Shown: in pieces, positions 4,639-6,261 of the stretch
How positions within the stretch are numbered: position 1 is the stretch's first letter
Layout: each line of letters starts with the position of its first letter
Assembly: GCA_025464795.1 (NCBI GenBank)
Contig: JAODNB010000342.1
Coordinates: forward strand, 1-6,261
DNA length: 6,261 nt
Direction of reading: 5' to 3'
From: Frankiales bacterium
GTDB taxonomy: Bacteria; Actinomycetota; Actinomycetes; Mycobacteriales; SCTD01
Notes under the pieces: generated by a model
Seen by the model: only the letters and a program-made list of their open reading frames with translations
Told to the model about the DNA's origin: nothing
Databases searched by the model: none
Translations under genes and position numbers: made by a program

Positions 4639-6173
4639 TGGCCCTCGCGACGAGCCTGTCGGTCGGGCTGCTCGGCATCGACGGATCGCTGGTGAAGGTC
4701 GAGGCCGACCTCGCCCAGGGCGTGCCCATGCTCTCCATCACGGGGCTGCCCGACGCCTCCCTCAACGAAGCACGCGACCGGATGCGGGCGGCGATCTCGA
4801 ACTCGGGCGAGTCCTGGCCCACGACGAGGCGGATCACCATCGGGCTGTCACCGGCGTCGGTGCCGAAGCGGGGGAGCGGGTTCGACCTGGCCATGGCGGC
4901 TGCGGTCCTCGCAGCGGATGGTGTCGTCCCGGTGCCCTCGCTGAGGAACCGGGTGCTCCTCGGAGAGCTGGGGCTCGACGGGAGCGTCCGAGCTGTCCGC
5001 GGCGTCCTGCCTTCGGTCATCGCGGCGCAGCAGGCGGGGATCTCCGAGGTCGTCGTGCCGCTCCGGAACCTCGCCGAGGCCGAGCTCGTGCGGGGCATGA
5101 GCTGCCACGGTGTCTCCTGCCTGCGCAGCCTGCTCGACCTGCTCAGGGGCAAGCCGTGGGACGAGCAGCCACCTGCACCGCCTGAAGCCGCCGTCAGCCT
5201 GGAGCTCGCACCGGACTACCTCGACGTGCTGGGTCAGCCCGTCGGGAGGCTGGCGTGCGAAGTGGCCGCCGCGGGCGGTCACAACCTGCTCATGGTCGGA
5301 CCGCCCGGGTGCGGCAAGACCCTGCTCGCGCAGCGGGTGCCGGGCATCCTGCCGCCGCTGTCGAGGGAGGAGGCTCTCGAGGTCACGGCCATCCACTCGG
5401 TCGCGGACGCGCTGCCCGCAGGAGTGCCGCTGCTGTCCCATCCCCCCTTCCAGGACCCTCATCACGGCTCCTCGATGGTGTCCCTCATCGGAGGCGGCGG
5501 CGGGATCGCCAAGCCGGGCGCCGCCTCGCTCGCCCACCGGGGGATCCTGTTCCTGGACGAAGCGCCTGAGTTCGCCAAGGGGTCGCTGGACGCACTGCGA
5601 CAACCGCTGGAGAGCGGCAGCATCAGCATCCGCAGGGTCGGTGGCACGGCCACCTACCCGGCCCGGTTCTCGCTGCTGCTCGCCGCGAACCCCTGCCCCT
5701 GCGCGAAGCCCGGGAACGCCTGCACGTGCAGCCCGGAACGCCGCCGCAGCTACCTGGGCAAGCTCTCCGGCCCGCTGCTCGACAGGATGGACATCAGCGT
5801 CGTCCTGCCCGCGATCACCCGGCAGGACATCGTGTCGGAGCGCGCCGTCGGGGACTCGACGGCACTGATCGCCGCCCGCGTCGGGACGGCGAGGGAAAGG
5901 GCAGCGGCGCGCCTGGCAGGCACCCCCTGGCGGACGAACGGCGACGTCCCCGCCACCGCCCAGGCGCGGCTGTGGCCGATCCGCCGAGAAGCGCTGCAGG
6001 ATGCCGGCAGGTGCCTCGACCGCGGTCTGCTCACGGCGCGTGGCTTCGGGCGGGTGCAGCGGCTGGCCTGGACGCTCGCGGACCTCGACGGCGAGCCGGA
6101 GCCCACGCGGAGCCAGGTCGGCGGCGCGCTCATGCTGCGCCTGGGTGAGGACGCAGCTCTGAGGGCCGCATGA
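4638..6173 (+). CDS. comM: ComM/YifB family AAA+ ATPase (Mg-chelatase-like)
   Basis: ComM is a hexameric helicase-like ATPase that promotes branch migration, helping integrate transformed single-stranded DNA in competent bacteria. The 511-residue length is normal. The N-terminal domain (about 1-170) is of the ChlI/Lon-protease-like type, with ITGLPDASLNEARDRMRAA (34-52) and LSPASVPKRGSGFDLAMA. The AAA+ core has Walker A GPPGCGKT (221-228), the DPHHGSSMVSLIGGG motif, Walker B ILFLDE (303-308) and Asn351 after LLLAA. LLDRMD carries an Arg at 383. Between them, NPCPC and CTC supply cysteines 353, 355, 362 and 364, a probable zinc-binding knuckle. The C-terminal Mg-chelatase domain is intact (FGRVQRLAWTLADLDG). 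ATG 4638 overlaps the yraN TGA by one base and the stop overlaps dprA by four. Competence of this organism is not proven; comM is widespread in non-competent bacteria. Confidence 0.96.
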   Translation: MALATSLSVGLLGIDGSLVKVEADLAQGVPMLSITGLPDASLNEARDRMRAAISNSGESWPTTRRITIGLSPASVPKRGSGFDLAMAAAVLAADGVVPVPSLRNRVLLGELGLDGSVRAVRGVLPSVIAAQQAGISEVVVPLRNLAEAELVRGMSCHGVSCLRSLLDLLRGKPWDEQPPAPPEAAVSLELAPDYLDVLGQPVGRLACEVAAAGGHNLLMVGPPGCGKTLLAQRVPGILPPLSREEALEVTAIHSVADALPAGVPLLSHPPFQDPHHGSSMVSLIGGGGGIAKPGAASLAHRGILFLDEAPEFAKGSLDALRQPLESGSISIRRVGGTATYPARFSLLLAANPCPCAKPGNACTCSPERRRSYLGKLSGPLLDRMDISVVLPAITRQDIVSERAVGDSTALIAARVGTARERAAARLAGTPWRTNGDVPATAQARLWPIRREALQDAGRCLDRGLLTARGFGRVQRLAWTLADLDGEPEPTRSQVGGALMLRLGEDAALRAA

Positions 6174-6261
6174 CCGTCAGCGACGCCGAGCGCCTCGCCA
6201 GGCTGGCGCTGTCGAGGGTGGCTGAGCCAGGCAGCTGGAGCGTGCACGAGGCACTTGAAGC
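6170..6261 (+). CDS. dprA: DNA-processing protein DprA, N-terminal end (partial)
   Basis: Only the first 30 codons are present, and the frame is still open at the window edge. The product begins MTVSDAERLARLALSRVAEP and continues to HEALEA, which resembles the N-terminal helical part of actinobacterial DprA. DprA binds incoming single-stranded DNA and loads RecA during natural transformation. The Rossmann-like domain that binds DNA is beyond the window. ATG 6170 overlaps the comM stop (ATGA) and has GAGGG at 6161-6165, 4 bases ahead. Identification depends mostly on its place after comM, where dprA is the usual neighbour, with the N-terminal sequence in support. Confidence 0.8.
   Translation, partial: MTVSDAERLARLALSRVAEPGSWSVHEALE

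Noticed and set aside
4848..5603. 251-codon open frame on the - strand inside comM
   Set aside because: It is antisense to the conserved ComM ATPase core, its translation resembles no family, and it is explained by codon bias at high GC.
5110..5868. 252-codon open frame on the + strand in another frame of comM
   Set aside because: It gives a Ser/Arg/Pro-rich translation typical of an out-of-frame reading; ComM in the correct frame has all its motifs here.

Overview
The window is a very GC-rich (roughly 70% by eye), gene-dense stretch with every gene on the + strand. Product identities and gene order match a conserved actinobacterial chromosomal neighbourhood: khpA-rimM-trmD-rplS-lepB-(NUDIX)-rnhB-DUF2469-yraN-comM-dprA. 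From memory, Mycobacterium tuberculosis has the same series (Rv2908c back to Rv2896c) with some different insertions. The DUF2469 gene next to rnhB, the actinobacterial-type LepB and GTG starts all point to Actinomycetota. I cannot name the genus.

Left part (1-1831), ribosome and tRNA maturation. It holds the tail of the KH-domain RNA-binding protein KhpA, RimM (16S processing factor), TrmD (tRNA m1G37 methyltransferase, start overlapping the rimM stop by one base) and, after a 122-base gap, ribosomal protein L19. That gap is the longest non-coding stretch in the window. It contains overlapping GC-rich hairpins just ahead of a good ribosome binding site and may be a leader with its own control.

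Middle part (1832-4195), secretion and nucleic-acid housekeeping. It holds type I signal peptidase LepB with an added C-terminal hydrophobic segment, a NUDIX hydrolase that may have its own near-leaderless promoter, RNase HII, and the short conserved actinobacterial DUF2469 protein, whose start overlaps the rnhB stop (ATGA).

Right part (4196-6261), DNA-processing block. An 89-base gap carrying two TCCACAG elements is followed by YraN (nuclease-fold family UPF0102), the AAA+ helicase-like ComM, and the first 30 codons of DprA. These three are joined by TGATG and ATGA overlaps, so they are probably translated as a coupled unit. ComM and DprA act on incoming single-stranded DNA and recombination in naturally transformable bacteria.

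No mobile element, CRISPR array, tRNA, rRNA, prophage or broken gene is visible. There is no gene-free stretch above 300 bases. I see no sign of an undescribed multi-gene system. The points worth a second look are regulatory (rplS leader, hairpin before lepB, NUDIX promoter, TCCACAG pair) plus the uncharacterised DUF2469 and YraN proteins.
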